Source: Rhizobium indicum
Lineage (GTDB): Bacteria; Pseudomonadota; Alphaproteobacteria; Rhizobiales; Rhizobiaceae
Assembly (NCBI RefSeq): GCF_005862305.2
Contig: NZ_CP054021.1
Location: forward strand, 1,240,001-1,304,000
Direction: 5' to 3'
Length of the DNA: 64,000 nucleotides
The position numbers were made by a program, and so were the translations under genes. Positions 8,776-18,437 of the stretch are shown here, one piece after another; position 1 is the first letter of the stretch; each line of letters begins with the position of its first letter. Under the pieces are notes generated by a model. That model did no database searches. It was not told where the DNA came from and worked only from the letters and a program-made list of their open reading frames with translations.

Positions 8776-10322
8776 GGCGCGCGCCCTTCCGGGAAGACCG
8801 AATGAAGATAGGCCTGGGGATCGGCCAGGCCGGCGGCGGCCGATTGCGACAGCGCCAGCAACTGTTCCGGCAAGATGCCGAAGCCGATGACCAGCGCGGT
8901 CAGCGCGGCGAGCGGCAGGCCCGTGCGCCACCTCGGTCCGGACGGCGTCAGTGCTATCGCCGCCGGGCGCCAATAGGCGAGCAGGAAGAGACGACCGAAG
9001 GCGATCGTCGTCAGAAAACCGCCGACGAGGATCGAGGTTGCCAGCCACCAGGCGCCGAGATCGAGCGAGGCCTTGACGAGAATGACTTTCGGCCAGAAGC
9101 CGGAAAAGGGCGGCAGGCCACAGGCGGCCAGGAAGAGCACGAGGGAGAGCGCGGTGAAGCCGCCGCTTTGCCTGTAGAGCCCGCCGAGCGACGACAGCGA
9201 AAAGCCGCCGCCGCGCCGGGCGATCTCGCCGGCGGCAAGATAGAGCGCCGTCATCAGCACCATCGAATGGAGCGCATAGAAGACAGCGCCGCTGATGCCG
9301 CCAAGGCCGCCGAGGGCGACGCCGGCGAGCATGTTGCCGATGCCCGATATGACGACATAGCCGAACAGCCTGCGGATATCGTTTTCGGCAAGCGCGCCGA
9401 GAGCGCCGACGACAATGGTCGCGGCGGCGGCGAGTGCGATCACCGGGCTCAATTCCTGGCGCTCCACCGGCAGCAGCATGACCATCACCCGGATCAGCGC
9501 GTAGATGCCGACCTTGGTCAGCAGGCCGGCAAACAGCGCCGAGACCACGATGCGCGGCGTATGGTAGGCGGCGGGCAGCCAGAAATTGACCGGGAAGGCT
9601 GCCGCCTTCATGCCGAAAGCGAGCAGGAAGAGGCTTGCCAGCGTCATCAGCGGCGCCGTGCCGCGCAAATCCCCAGCTTTTGCAGCGATATCGGCCATAT
9701 TGAGCGTGCCGAAGGCGGCATAGAGAATGCCGACGCCGACCAGGAACAGGGTCGTGGCAATCAGATTGAGCACCGCATATTTCAGCGCGCCGTCGATCTG
9801 CTCACGTTCGGAACCAAGGATGATCAGCCCGAAGGAGGAGATCAGCAGCACCTCGAACCAGACATAGAGATTGAAGATATCGCCGGTGAGAAAGGCGCCA
9901 GTGACGCCGGCCATCAGCAGCATGAGCAGTGGGAAGAAGCCGTATCGCCGGCCGCTTTCGCCGATATCGGCCAGCGCATAGATGCCGCCGGCGAGCGCGG
10001 CTAGGGCCGCGGTGAAGGCCATCAACGCACCGAAGAGATCGACGGTGAAGGCGATGCCGAAGGGCGGCAGCCAGCGGCCCATGACCATGGTCAGCGGCCC
10101 CTCGGCCGCGACCTTGGCAAGCAGCGCCGCATCGATCAGCGCCAGCGCCGCAAGGCCGGGGATGGCAAGCCAGGCCTGCAGACGGGGATAGCCGCGCAGC
10201 ATCAGCAGGACGGCACCCAGCGTAATGCAATGGGCGACCGGCAGGATGGCGAGCCAATGCCCGATCGGCACCGGGGCGGCGATCAGGGCGGCAGAGAGAT
10301 CGACGGTGGTGGGGGCGGCCAT
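8772..10322 (-). CDS. mnhD: Mrp antiporter subunit D (NuoN/ND2-like)
   Basis: A 516-aa polytopic protein of the proton-translocating antiporter_M family, homologous to complex I subunits. It shows GDIFNLYVWFEVLLISSFGL, KAAAFPVNFWLPAAYHTPR with the conserved Lys, and a later LALFxxxGLPPFSGFWPK-type segment. With MnhA it forms the ion-translocating core. The ATG at 10322 overlaps the TGA of an upstream 107-codon frame (TGATG). That frame begins with a diverged second copy of this gene's own first about 20 codons, with a palindromic element between the copies. Confidence 0.94.
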   Translation of the reverse strand: MAAPTTVDLSAALIAAPVPIGHWLAILPVAHCITLGAVLLMLRGYPRLQAWLAIPGLAALALIDAALLAKVAAEGPLTMVMGRWLPPFGIAFTVDLFGALMAFTAALAALAGGIYALADIGESGRRYGFFPLLMLLMAGVTGAFLTGDIFNLYVWFEVLLISSFGLIILGSEREQIDGALKYAVLNLIATTLFLVGVGILYAAFGTLNMADIAAKAGDLRGTAPLMTLASLFLLAFGMKAAAFPVNFWLPAAYHTPRIVVSALFAGLLTKVGIYALIRVMVMLLPVERQELSPVIALAAAATIVVGALGALAENDIRRLFGYVVISGIGNMLAGVALGGLGGISGAVFYALHSMVLMTALYLAAGEIARRGGGFSLSSLGGLYRQSGGFTALSLVLFLAACGLPPFSGFWPKVILVKASLDLGAWWLATSILVGGFLTTIAFGRLFLLAYWRPAAIALTPSGPRWRTGLPLAALTALVIGFGILPEQLLALSQSAAAGLADPQAYLHSVFPEGRAP

Positions 10323-10645
10323 CAGATGGCGCCTCCGCTGTCGCGAGAGAGGGCCCGCCGTGGGGCACCCCCCTCTGCCCTGCCGGGCATCTCCCCCACA
10401 AGGGGGGAGATCGATAGGTGGCCAAGGCTTCCCCCAACATCGGCGTCGACGCCCGTAGCTCTATGGCTGCTGTCATTACCCCGCAAACTGATCAACGCCG
10501 ATCGGCCTAGACGAGGCTTCGCCACTTGCCGATCTCCCCCCTTGTGGGGGAGATGCCCGGCAGGGCAGAGGGGGGTGAGCATCCGCACCGCGGTGGCGAT
10601 CCGGGCAGTGGAAAGATCGATGATAGAGGTGGGGGCGGCCATCAA
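10322..10645 (-). pseudogene. Duplicated 5' end of mnhD read through a palindromic element
   Basis: ATG 10645 begins MMAAPTSIIDLSTARIATAV, clearly related to the mnhD start MAAPTTVDLSAALIAAPVPI. DNA similarity extends through the upstream region (10586-10685 against 10269-10364). After about 20 codons the frame enters the palindromic repeat at 10366-10577 and ends in TGA overlapping the mnhD ATG. The translation is not a real Mrp segment. It could still be translated and couple mnhD translation to that of mnhC. Copy 1 is flanked by a direct repeat GGGGTGAGCATCCGCAC (10573-10589 and 10682-10698). Confidence 0.7.
10366..10577. repeat. Composite palindromic element, family A (variant, about 212 bp)
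   Basis: The left end reads CACCCCCCTCTGCCCTGCCG and continues GGCATCTCCCCC; the right end is its inverted copy. The interior differs from the two other copies (25799-25968 and 53050-53219) but retains a CTTCCCCCAACA-like piece. It lies inside the mnh operon between mnhC and mnhD. It resembles rhizobial intergenic mosaic (RIME-type) palindromes; identity with a named element cannot be confirmed here. Confidence 0.8.
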
Positions 10646-10709
10646 GTGGTGCCTCTGCTACCGCGAGAGAGGGCCTGCCGTGGGGTGAGCATCCGCACTA
10701 ACATCCGCC

Positions 10710-11090
10710 TCAATACCCCAATGGCGGCAGCGGCCGGTCGTCGGGCTCGGCGGCGCGCATGTCGTTGGTGTCGTCGGTGCCGAGGTCCTGATAGGCGCGG
10801 TAGGTCAGCACCAGCAGGAAGGCGAGGAAGGAGAAGGAGATGACGATCGCCGTCAGGATAAGCGCCTGTGGCAGCGGGTTGGCCGTGCCTGCGGGCAGAC
10901 TGTCGAGACCCGCCGGGATGATCGGCGGCACCTCGCGCGTCAGCCGGCCGCCGGTAAAGAGCAGCAGATTGACGGCGTTGCCGAGGATGGCGATGCCGAG
11001 CATGATGCGGATCGAGAATTTCGACAGCATCAGATAAATGGCGGCGGCGAAGAACAGGCCGACGAGGATCGCCATAAGCGGCTCCATCAT
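10710..11090 (-). CDS. mnhC: Mrp antiporter subunit C (NuoK-like)
   Basis: The 126-aa protein has three helices and the NuoK-like core [20 protein letters not shown] followed by [15 protein letters not shown]. It ends in an acidic cytoplasmic tail ([16 protein letters not shown]). ATG 11090 overlaps the mnhB stop (ATGA) and lies behind AGGAGGTGG. After it the operon is interrupted by about 390 bp that hold the repeat and the duplicated mnhD start; elsewhere the genes abut. Confidence 0.93.
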   Translation of the reverse strand: MMEPLMAILVGLFFAAAIYLMLSKFSIRIMLGIAILGNAVNLLLFTGGRLTREVPPIIPAGLDSLPAGTANPLPQALILTAIVISFSFLAFLLVLTYRAYQDLGTDDTNDMRAAEPDDRPLPPLGY

Positions 11091-11506
11091 TCCACCTCCT
11101 TTTCTTCCAGTGCCAGAGCGATCGAGGTGATGGCGCCGAGCACGACGAGATAGACGCCGACATCGAAGAGCATGACGCTCGACAGCGGCACCTCGGCGCC
11201 GAAAAGCGTCGGATAGATCCAGAGGCCAGTCATGAAGGGAACGGCAAACAGGATGGAGAAAAGACCGGCCGCGGTCGACAGGAGCAAGCCCAAGCCGGCA
11301 ATCGACAGCGGATGGAAAAACAGCGCCCGGCGAACGGCGCCAACGCCGCGGGCAATGCCGTAGATCGCCAGTCCCGAGGCAGCGATCAGCCCGCCGATGA
11401 AGCCGCCGCCCGGCTCGTTATGACCACGCAGCAGCACGAAGACGGAAAAGAGCAGCATCAGCGCGGTGAGGAACGGGGCGACGGTGCGGAAGATGAGGGT
11501 GTTCAT
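11087..11506 (-). CDS. mnhB: Mrp antiporter subunit B
   Basis: A 139-aa membrane protein from ATG 11506 ([20 protein letters not shown]), four nt after the mnhA stop. Family motifs are [20 protein letters not shown] and the C-terminal [14 protein letters not shown]. An in-frame ATG at 11542 lies within mnhA and is less likely. It is translationally linked to mnhC. Confidence 0.92.
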   Translation of the reverse strand: MNTLIFRTVAPFLTALMLLFSVFVLLRGHNEPGGGFIGGLIAASGLAIYGIARGVGAVRRALFFHPLSIAGLGLLLSTAAGLFSILFAVPFMTGLWIYPTLFGAEVPLSSVMLFDVGVYLVVLGAITSIALALEEKEVE

Positions 11507-11510
11507 GCGA

Positions 11511-13868
11511 TCAGCCCTCCGCCGCGGGATCATTGGCGGCAAGCTTGCGCTCGCTGCCGGCGCGAATGCGGATCAGCGCCAGGATGGCAAGGCCGGTAAC
11601 CGCGACGACGGCGATTTCGCCGAGCGTGTCGGTGCCGCGGAAATCGACGATGATGACGTTGACGACATTGGCGCCATGGGCGATCGATTTGGAATAGGCG
11701 TTGAAGAAGGCCGTCAGCGCTTCGTTGAACGGCGCCTGCGTCGCCCGCATCAGCAGAAGCGTGAAGCCGAGGCCACAGGCAAGCGCCAACGCGCCGTCGA
11801 AGAGCTTGCGGCCGAGCGGCCGCCGATCGGCGGGAGAAAGACGAAGCCTGGTCATGACGAGGGCGAGGATCACCACCGAAAGGGTTTCGACCATGAACTG
11901 GGTGAAGGACAGATCCGGCGCGCCGAACAGCAGGAAGATGATGGCGACGGCGAAGCCCTGGATGCCGAGCGAAACGATCGCCGTCAACCGGTCGCGGGCA
12001 ACCAGCACGGCGGCAAGGCCGAAGGCGGCGATCAGGAGGACTGCCCATTCATAGAGCCTGACATCGGCCGGCCAGGCCGGAAGGCGCGGCAGTTCACCAT
12101 AGACGACGAGCGGGACGATGAGGATGGCGGCAACGCAGAGGAAGGTGCAGGTGACATAGATCTCCAGCCTCCCCGGCTGGAGCACACGCATGAGGCGGCC
12201 GGAAAAGCGGACAAGGCCGGATATAGCAACATCAAAACCATGGTCCGGCCCAGGTCCGGCCGCGCGCAGGAAAACGGCCATCAGGAAACGGGCGCGGGCG
12301 AGCTGCCAGTAGACGCCGATGCCGAGCAGCACGGTCAGGGCAGAGAGCGCCAAGGGCAGGCCGATATGCGGCGTCAGCGAAATGTCGATTTCGACGGGTG
12401 TCTGGCGGATGGCGGATGCGATCGGCGAGGATAGGACGATATGGGTGAAGGTCGAAAAGATCGCCGCGAGCAGGCCGAGGACGGCGAGAACGGCCGGGCC
12501 GAGCCAAAGCAGGACGGGCGCTTCGTGCGGCGGTTTCGGCGTCTCCACCGGTTGGCCGATGAAGGGTTTCAGCGCCACGGCGAAGGCGACGGCAAACATC
12601 AGCGCATTGCCGAAGACGGTTATGGCGGTAAAGGTGAGTGCGCGGACATCGCCACTGACGAGCGCCGTATAGATCTCCTCCTTGGCGAGGAAGCCGAAGA
12701 AGGGCGGCAGGCCGGCCATCGAGAAGGCCGCCGCAAGGGCGATCATCCAGGTGACCGGCATCGCCCGCATCAGGCCACTGAGCCTGGTAATATCGCGCGT
12801 GCCGGTCTCGTGATCGATGATGCCGGCGACCATGAAGAGCGCGCCTTTGAAGAGGGAATGCGCCACCAGATAGAGCGCCGCCGCCTCCACCGCATGGTCC
12901 GAGCCGAAGCCGATCAGCATGACGAGCAGGCCGAGCGAGGAGACGGTGGTATAGGCGAGCTGGAGCTTCAGGTCGGTCTGGCGGATGGCAAGCGCTGTGC
13001 CGACCACCAGCGTCAGCCCGCCGAAGAAGGGCAGTAGGATCTCCCAGGCAGGGGTCGCCCCCATGACGGGATTGAGCCGCATCAGCAGATAGACGCCTGC
13101 CTTCACCATGGTGGCTGAATGCAGATAGGCGGAAACCGGCGTCGGCGCCTCCATGGCATTCGGCAGCCAGAAATGGAAGGGAAATTGCGCCGACTTGGTG
13201 AAGGCGCCGCCCAGGACCAGAAGGAGGGCAGCCAGATAGAACGGGCTTTCGCGCACGATATCGCCTGCGCCGATGAGCTGTGACATCTCCGTGACGCCTG
13301 AGATGTTCCAGAGCAGCAGCAGACCGGCCAACAGGCAGAGCCCTCCCCCGCCGGTCACAACAAGCGCCTGCAGGGCGGCGCGGCGAGCCGCCTCACGCTC
13401 GTGATCGAAACCGATCAGCAGGAAGGAGGTGATCGACGTCAGTTCCCAGAAGACGAAGAGCATCAGGAAACTGTCGGAAACGACGACGCCGAGCATCGCG
13501 CCCATGAAGAGGAAGATGAAAGAGAAGAAGCGGCCCTGATCCTTGTGTCCTTTGAGATAGCCGCCGGCATAAAGCACGATCAAGGTGCCGATGCCGGTGA
13601 TCAGCAGCGCGAAAGCCAGCGACAGGCCATCGAGGAACCAGGAGAAAGAGAGATGATAGCTCGGCACCCAGGAATAGCCGCCGGTAACGACCTCGCCGCG
13701 CGCGATCTTGGGAATGAAACGCAGGAAATGCAGGAAGGCGAGCAAGGGAGCGATCGCCAGGAGCCAGGCACCGTTTGCGCCGAAGATGCGGATGACGAAG
13801 GGGGCGGCAAGAGCGCCGACGAGCGGCAGACACAGGGCCAGAAATGTCAGAGCCGTGACATCGGCCAT
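11511..13868 (-). CDS. mnhA: Mrp antiporter subunit A (NuoL-like)
   Basis: A 785-aa polytopic protein and the largest Mrp subunit. The N-terminal antiporter domain resembles NuoL/ND5: [20 protein letters not shown], then [20 protein letters not shown], then [12 protein letters not shown]. The C-terminal about 200 residues form the MnhA-specific extension (DUF4040-type, [20 protein letters not shown]). It is the first gene of the seven-gene operon, which moves Na+ or K+ out in exchange for H+; in S. meliloti the pha homologues support alkaline pH and K+ tolerance and infection. A family C repeat lies just upstream. Confidence 0.95.
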   Translation of the reverse strand: MADVTALTFLALCLPLVGALAAPFVIRIFGANGAWLLAIAPLLAFLHFLRFIPKIARGEVVTGGYSWVPSYHLSFSWFLDGLSLAFALLITGIGTLIVLYAGGYLKGHKDQGRFFSFIFLFMGAMLGVVVSDSFLMLFVFWELTSITSFLLIGFDHEREAARRAALQALVVTGGGGLCLLAGLLLLWNISGVTEMSQLIGAGDIVRESPFYLAALLLVLGGAFTKSAQFPFHFWLPNAMEAPTPVSAYLHSATMVKAGVYLLMRLNPVMGATPAWEILLPFFGGLTLVVGTALAIRQTDLKLQLAYTTVSSLGLLVMLIGFGSDHAVEAAALYLVAHSLFKGALFMVAGIIDHETGTRDITRLSGLMRAMPVTWMIALAAAFSMAGLPPFFGFLAKEEIYTALVSGDVRALTFTAITVFGNALMFAVAFAVALKPFIGQPVETPKPPHEAPVLLWLGPAVLAVLGLLAAIFSTFTHIVLSSPIASAIRQTPVEIDISLTPHIGLPLALSALTVLLGIGVYWQLARARFLMAVFLRAAGPGPDHGFDVAISGLVRFSGRLMRVLQPGRLEIYVTCTFLCVAAILIVPLVVYGELPRLPAWPADVRLYEWAVLLIAAFGLAAVLVARDRLTAIVSLGIQGFAVAIIFLLFGAPDLSFTQFMVETLSVVILALVMTRLRLSPADRRPLGRKLFDGALALACGLGFTLLLMRATQAPFNEALTAFFNAYSKSIAHGANVVNVIIVDFRGTDTLGEIAVVAVTGLAILALIRIRAGSERKLAANDPAAEG

Positions 13869-13880
13869 GTCCCCTCCTCT

Positions 13881-13941
13881 ACTGCATAATTCAAAATGTT
13901 ACAGTCCTTTGCACGTCCGACAAGGCGCGCGGCGCTGTAAA
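13881..13941. repeat. Intergenic repeat, family C
   Basis: ACTGCATAATTC ... GTTACAGTCCTTTGCACGTC ... GCGCGCGGCGCTGTAAA, upstream of mnhA. Other copies are at 33722-33826, 47121-47197 and 48678-48722. It can fold into a GC-rich hairpin. Confidence 0.65.
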
Positions 13942-14056
13942 GGCAACAGACGAAAACCCGGAGAAAACCGGCCTGTCCTCTGGCTTAGGCGAAACGGGGG
14001 AGCGTCTCAAGTGATTTCGGCCGCGAGCCGCACTGCATGGTGATGTTCAAAGCCGA

Positions 14057-14272
14057 TCAGGCCGTCGATCTCGAAAGACGCGTCAGCAGCCGAGCGATGC
14101 AGCCGTGGAGGATGAAGACCACAAGCGTCAGCGGCCAGAGCAGACAGGCGACGAGCCCGGCGAGACGATGAAGCGTCACGCCGTCATGGTTGGCCCAGCC
14201 TTCCAACAGTGTGACCGCCATGGCTGCCACGGCCACGAGGCCGTAGAGCAGGACGATTGCTGTTTCAAACAC
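14057..14272 (-). CDS. Small membrane protein (71 aa)
   Basis: Two hydrophobic helices (about residues 4-24 and 38-60) surround a polar loop GWANHDGVTLHRLAG; a basic C-terminus suggests the cytoplasmic end. No family is recognised. It sits alone between the mnh operon and msrB with its own intergenic spaces. Composition and codon use resemble real rhizobial genes. Confidence 0.55.
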   Translation of the reverse strand: MFETAIVLLYGLVAVAAMAVTLLEGWANHDGVTLHRLAGLVACLLWPLTLVVFILHGCIARLLTRLSRSTA

Positions 14273-14461
14273 CAGTGATTCTCCAATGCACGCAACATTA
14301 ACCCTAACAGAAAACCCCTAACGGATGTAAAAGCAAGCCTCTTCCCCTAATTGGGTATGCGGCCAATCTCATGGCGCGCCAGCGGGAGACTTGATGAACT
14401 GAACGCGGCGCACCACATTTCTCGCGAAACGGAACCCGCCCCTCGGCGAAAGGAGCACCTC

Positions 14462-14875
<414 letters not shown>

Positions 14876-14977
14876 TCGCCCGGCCCCGTAATCGATGCGG
14901 CTCATCCGGTGCGATGGGTCGCTGAGTTTCCCTGTCGTTCACACTATCGATGGATCGATGATCCCGAGAGAAGGCCG

Positions 14978-15505
14978 ATGGCGCGCGATATCCTGACGAC
15001 GGACCGGCTGACGCTGCGGGAGATCACCCCTGCCGACCTGCCGTTTCTTCACCGCATTTTCGGCGATGCCGAGTCCATGCGTTATTACCCCAGGATAAAG
15101 AGCTTCGACGAAACCGCGCGCTGGTTTCAAAGGCTCGCCTTCGACAGTTATGCCAGTCACGGCTTCGGCCTCTGGGCGGTGACGGACCGGCAGAGCGGCG
15201 CTTTGCTCGGCGATTGCGGCATCACGCTGCAGGAAACGTCCGCCGGGCTGGAACCAGAGATCGGCTACCATCTTTGGCGCGACCATTGGGGCAAGGGCTA
15301 TGCGGCCGAGGCGGCGGCCGCCTGCCGGGATCACGCGCTTCACACCCTTGGCCTGGCGCGCATCGTCTCCATCGTCAGGCCAGACAACATTCCTTCGCAG
15401 CGCGTTGCGGAGCGGGTGCATCGGCGGCGGGAAACATTCGCCAAGGCCGGCAACCCTGATGGCGGCATGATCGAATTCTACCTCTACATCACGGACCGGA
15501 CATAG
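14978..15505 (+). CDS. GNAT acetyltransferase, RimJ/RimL-like
   Basis: The 175-aa protein starts at ATG 14978 behind GAGAGAAGG. N-terminal LTTDRLTLREITPADLPFL and the acetyl-CoA loop region GYHLWRDHWGKGYAAEA, followed by IVSIVRPDNIPSQRVAE, are typical of the RimJ/RimL branch, which acetylates N-terminal or small-molecule amines. The segment after RVAE is RVHRRRE where most relatives have a Gly-Phe-type turn, so the last helix may differ. Substrate unknown. Confidence 0.85.
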   Translation: MARDILTTDRLTLREITPADLPFLHRIFGDAESMRYYPRIKSFDETARWFQRLAFDSYASHGFGLWAVTDRQSGALLGDCGITLQETSAGLEPEIGYHLWRDHWGKGYAAEAAAACRDHALHTLGLARIVSIVRPDNIPSQRVAERVHRRRETFAKAGNPDGGMIEFYLYITDRT

Positions 15506-15525
15506 AGCGGCTCAGACCCGCCTGA

Positions 15526-16245
15526 TCACTCGTGCTCGGCGGGACAGGGCCAGGTTGTCGGTGCGGAGAGGCCGGCCGGCAGCTTGGTCGAGGCATCGCC
15601 GCAGGCAAGGTCGATCTGCGCCTGTTCGAGCCCGGTTGCGGCCGAGAGGTCAAGGCCTTCGATGCGGGTCAGGAACATGAAGGCGCGGTCGAACATCGGC
15701 GTTGTTTCGAAAGTGGCGCCGGAGAGGTCGGCACGGGAGAGATTGGCGAAAGAGAATTTCGCCGCCGTCAGCACCGCCTTGTCGAAATCGGCGCGGCCGA
15801 GCTCGGCCTTTTCGAAGCTTGCGCCGGCAAGTCGGGCACCGGCAAAATTGGCGCGCTGCAGCTCGGCGCCGGCAAAGGATGCACCATCGGCGGCGATACT
15901 GGCGAAGCTGGAGCGATAGGCCTCGATCTTGGCGAAGTTGGCGCCTTCAGCGTGTGCGCCCTCCAATGAGGCACGCACCAGTGTCGCCTTCTCCAGATTG
16001 GCGGATTTGACGTTGGCACCGGCAAGGTCGGTCAACGAGAAATCGGTGCCGACGAGATTGGCGCCTTCGAGATCACTGCCTTGCAACATCAGGTTCTTCT
16101 TGGTGCAATCCTGCCAGTCGAGCTTCGGCGAGGCCAGGCTGCCGCAATCGGCGGCTCGTGCGGCAACCGGCGGAAATGCCAAAAGGACGAGGGCAAGGAG
16201 ACCGAGCGACGATCCGTGCATTGCCATTGAACTATTCACCCCCAT
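15526..16245 (-). CDS. Exported pentapeptide-repeat protein
   Basis: The 239-aa protein has a signal peptide (hydrophobic LGLLALVLLAFPPVAARA, cleavage near residue 31). About 25 consecutive A(N/D)LxG-type pentapeptides from residue 53 to 185 form a right-handed quadrilateral beta helix. Two Cys lie near each end (CGSL, DCTKK; ACGD, WPCP), perhaps forming disulfides in the periplasm. The start at 16245 is the longest; ATG 16227 has a better GGGGGTG ribosome site. The role is unknown; cytoplasmic gyrase-protecting relatives lack a signal peptide. Confidence 0.8.
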   Translation of the reverse strand: MGVNSSMAMHGSSLGLLALVLLAFPPVAARAADCGSLASPKLDWQDCTKKNLMLQGSDLEGANLVGTDFSLTDLAGANVKSANLEKATLVRASLEGAHAEGANFAKIEAYRSSFASIAADGASFAGAELQRANFAGARLAGASFEKAELGRADFDKAVLTAAKFSFANLSRADLSGATFETTPMFDRAFMFLTRIEGLDLSAATGLEQAQIDLACGDASTKLPAGLSAPTTWPCPAEHE

Positions 16246-16356
16246 GACGCTTACATGACGCTTTCAGGCCGCCTTTCGCGAAGCAGCCTTCCATTTTCTT
16301 ACACAGCTCAGACTACAATAAAAAGATGGCGCGCGCCGTTCACAATGGATTGCGGT

Positions 16357-16450
16357 CCGGCTTTTCCTGGAAGGCGGTATCTACCTTGCCGGGCAGGCGG
16401 ATAGTCCGCCTTGCCGGGCACGTGGATCAATCCGCCTTGCCTGGCAGGCG
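16357..16450. repeat. Short degenerate tandem repeats at the 3' end of the GNAT gene
   Basis: CCGCCTTGCCGGGCA-like units recur about every 23-26 bp (near 16384, 16408 and 16434, with a weaker one near 16361). The last unit holds the codons for LPGKAD and the stop of the acetyltransferase, so the gene end appears to have been copied downstream. Confidence 0.55.
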
Positions 16451-16942
16451 AAGCTCCATGCAGGTGAGGTCCAGCCAGCGGCCAAACTTGGTGCCGACTT
16501 CGGAAAATCTGCCGGCGATGCGGAAGCCGAGCTTTTCGTGCAGCCTGATCGAGGCGGTGTTCTCCGCCTCGATGCCAGCAATCATCACATGGATATTGCC
16601 GGCCGCAGCACGCGCGATCAGTTCCCGCATCAGCCGCTCGCCGATGCCGCCACCGCGGCAATCCTTGTCGACATAGACGGAATGCTCGACCGTGTGGCGG
16701 TAGCCGTCGAAAGGCCGCCAGTCGCCATAGGAGGCGTAGCCTGCGACCTTGCCCGACATTTCGGCGACGATGACGGGAAAGCCCCGCGCCCTGCGCGCCC
16801 TGAACCATTCCAGCCGGTTTTCGAGATCGACCAGCGTGTCGTTCCAGATCGCCGTCGTATGCTCGACAGCGTGATTGTAGATATCGCGAATGGCGGAAAG
16901 ATCGGCTTCGGTGGCGTCGCGGAGGAGGACAGTGTCTGTCAT
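16427..16942 (-). CDS. GNAT acetyltransferase of the phosphinothricin N-acetyltransferase (PAT) type
   Basis: A 171-aa protein starting at ATG 16942 (MTDTVLLRDATEADL). It has IYNHAVEHTTAIWNDT, the acetyl-CoA loop DKDCRGGGIGERLM, and the C-terminal LHEKLGFRIAGRFSEVGTKFGRWLDLTCMEL, all typical of the Bar/Pat and YncA-like branch. Chromosomal relatives often acetylate methionine sulfoximine or sulfone-type compounds; resistance to phosphinothricin is possible but unproven. An open frame extends upstream to 17035 without a start signal. The 3' end lies in short tandem repeats. Confidence 0.88.
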   Translation of the reverse strand: MTDTVLLRDATEADLSAIRDIYNHAVEHTTAIWNDTLVDLENRLEWFRARRARGFPVIVAEMSGKVAGYASYGDWRPFDGYRHTVEHSVYVDKDCRGGGIGERLMRELIARAAAGNIHVMIAGIEAENTASIRLHEKLGFRIAGRFSEVGTKFGRWLDLTCMELRLPGKAD

Positions 16943-17044
16943 GGTGCTCGGGTTCATATTGTTTGCGAAGGCGGGCATACGCCCCGCCTGCAAAGATGTA
17001 AACGGCGGATGCGCACTAGGAACGGCTTCGGGCACATCAGTCGT

Positions 17045-17713
17045 TCAGAGGCCCGGCGCCGACAGGCTGAAACAGGTGAAGACGGCCGAATAATGCACGG
17101 CCGCGGCGGTGACGACGAAGCCGTGCCAGATGGCGTTCTGGAAGCGCAGCTTCTCCCAGACATGGAAGATGACGCCGAGCGAATAGATGACACCGCCGAT
17201 GACGATCAGCAGCATCGAGGCGGCGGGAATGCGCGAGGCGACGGGCTCGGCCACGAGCACGCCGCTCCAGCCCATGGCGAGATAAAGCAGGATGGCAAGA
17301 CGGTCGAAACGCCCGGGAAAGGCGCATTTCAGGACAATGCCGACGGCGGCAAACAGCCAGATCGCGACCAGCATGAACAAGAGCAGCGGATCGTCGGCGC
17401 CACGTTCGAGGAAGGGCGTATAAGTGGCGGCGATCAAGAGGAAGATCGCCGAATGATCGAAGCGGCGCAGATACCACTTCGTGCGCGAGACCGGCCAGGC
17501 GTTGTAGGAAAAGGAAATGGCAAGCGTCAGCACCAGCCCGACGCCATAGATCCAGGCGGCGGCGAGCGCGCCATAGGAACTCCAGACCGTGGCGTAGAAG
17601 ATCAGCACGGTGGCCCCGATCAGCGCCAGCACGAGACCGACGCCATGGACGATACCGTCGGCGATCAATTCGTATCTATCATAAGCCCAGCGAATGCCGT
17701 TGAACTCGCCCAT
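17045..17713 (-). CDS. Hemolysin III / PAQR-family membrane protein (TrhA-like)
   Basis: A 222-aa protein with seven predicted membrane helices. Family residues include YELIADGIVHGVGLVLALIG near the N-terminus, RRFDHSAIFLLIAATYTPF in the middle, and a C-terminal IWHGFVVTAAAVHYSAVF with the metal-binding His pair. ATG 17713 (MGEFNG) is preferred over 17722. The family is called hemolysin III by homology only; bacterial members are linked to membrane fluidity homeostasis. Located between the PAT gene and uspA on the same strand, with its own spacing. Confidence 0.88.
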   Translation of the reverse strand: MGEFNGIRWAYDRYELIADGIVHGVGLVLALIGATVLIFYATVWSSYGALAAAWIYGVGLVLTLAISFSYNAWPVSRTKWYLRRFDHSAIFLLIAATYTPFLERGADDPLLLFMLVAIWLFAAVGIVLKCAFPGRFDRLAILLYLAMGWSGVLVAEPVASRIPAASMLLIVIGGVIYSLGVIFHVWEKLRFQNAIWHGFVVTAAAVHYSAVFTCFSLSAPGL

Positions 17714-17826
17714 GCACGCCAATCCGTTTCATACCCGATTGCAATCGTCGCATCGAACGGACGGGCGCGCAACTGCGGCAAAGCGCACGGGCGGTAAATC
17801 TTCGTGACAGGCAGCAGGGTGAAAAG

Positions 17827-18246
17827 TCAAACCTTCTGACGGTCAACCAGCACCGAGCATTTGGCATGGCGCACGACCCGATCGGCGGTGGCGCCGATGA
17901 AGTAGTTGGAAAAGTCGGGAACGTGCGAGGCGACGATAATCAGGTCGGCGCCGTGGCTTTCGGCGGCCGAGATGATCGCTTTGGCAGGCGGGCCGTTGCC
18001 GATCTCGACAGTTGCCGCAACACCGGCTGCGGCAAGCAGTGCTTGCAGCTGCTCGCGGCTGTCCTTCATGACGTCCTCGACCATATTGGCCGGCAACTCG
18101 ATCGCGACATAACTCGGCACATCTTCGATGACGTTGAGCGCGATGATCTCACCGCCGTCATCGAGCAAGGACGCGGCCTTGCGGAGGATCTTTTCTCCCT
18201 TTTCGATGCCGCCGAGCGCGATCGCTACGATGATCTTTCTGTACAT
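17827..18246 (-). CDS. Universal stress protein, UspA family
   Basis: The 139-aa single-domain Usp starts MYRKIIVAIALGG at 18246. It has the alpha/beta nucleotide-binding fold with C-terminal GADLIIVASH, a GATADRVVRHAKCSVLVDR motif (G-2x-G-9x-G(S/T)-like region, imperfect) and an acidic middle. Usp proteins help survival under oxygen limitation and stationary phase. A near-consensus FixK/FNR box lies 56-69 bp upstream (18302-18315), fitting activation at low oxygen. Divergent from the VOC gene. Confidence 0.88.
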   Translation of the reverse strand: MYRKIIVAIALGGIEKGEKILRKAASLLDDGGEIIALNVIEDVPSYVAIELPANMVEDVMKDSREQLQALLAAAGVAATVEIGNGPPAKAIISAAESHGADLIIVASHVPDFSNYFIGATADRVVRHAKCSVLVDRQKV

Positions 18247-18301
18247 GGCTTCCCTCCATGACTGCGATGCATAAGCTTCCTCTAAAGAAGATATGAACGC
18301 A

Positions 18302-18315
18302 TCGATCGCAATCAA
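18302..18315. promoter_or_regulatory. Candidate FNR/FixK box upstream of uspA
   Basis: TCGAT-CGCA-ATCAA matches the TTGAT-N4-ATCAA consensus except at one position. Its centre is about 62 bp upstream of the uspA start codon, compatible with a class II activator site. Confidence 0.4.
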
Positions 18316-18437
18316 GTGGGCGCAAGTCATCGTCAACATCTGCTCAACGCTTCATCCTCAAAAACGGGTCTTCTGTGAACAATCGGAATGCGCCATATAG
18401 GGATCAAGTACGGCAACCGAGGGGAGATCAGAGGCTA

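Noticed and set aside
8802..10004. A 400-codon frame antisense to mnhD
   Set aside because: It is antisense to a certain antiporter subunit and has no initiation signal.
16538..17797. A 419-codon plus-strand frame across the PAT and hemolysin-III genes
   Set aside because: It spans two clear genes on the other strand and has shadow composition.
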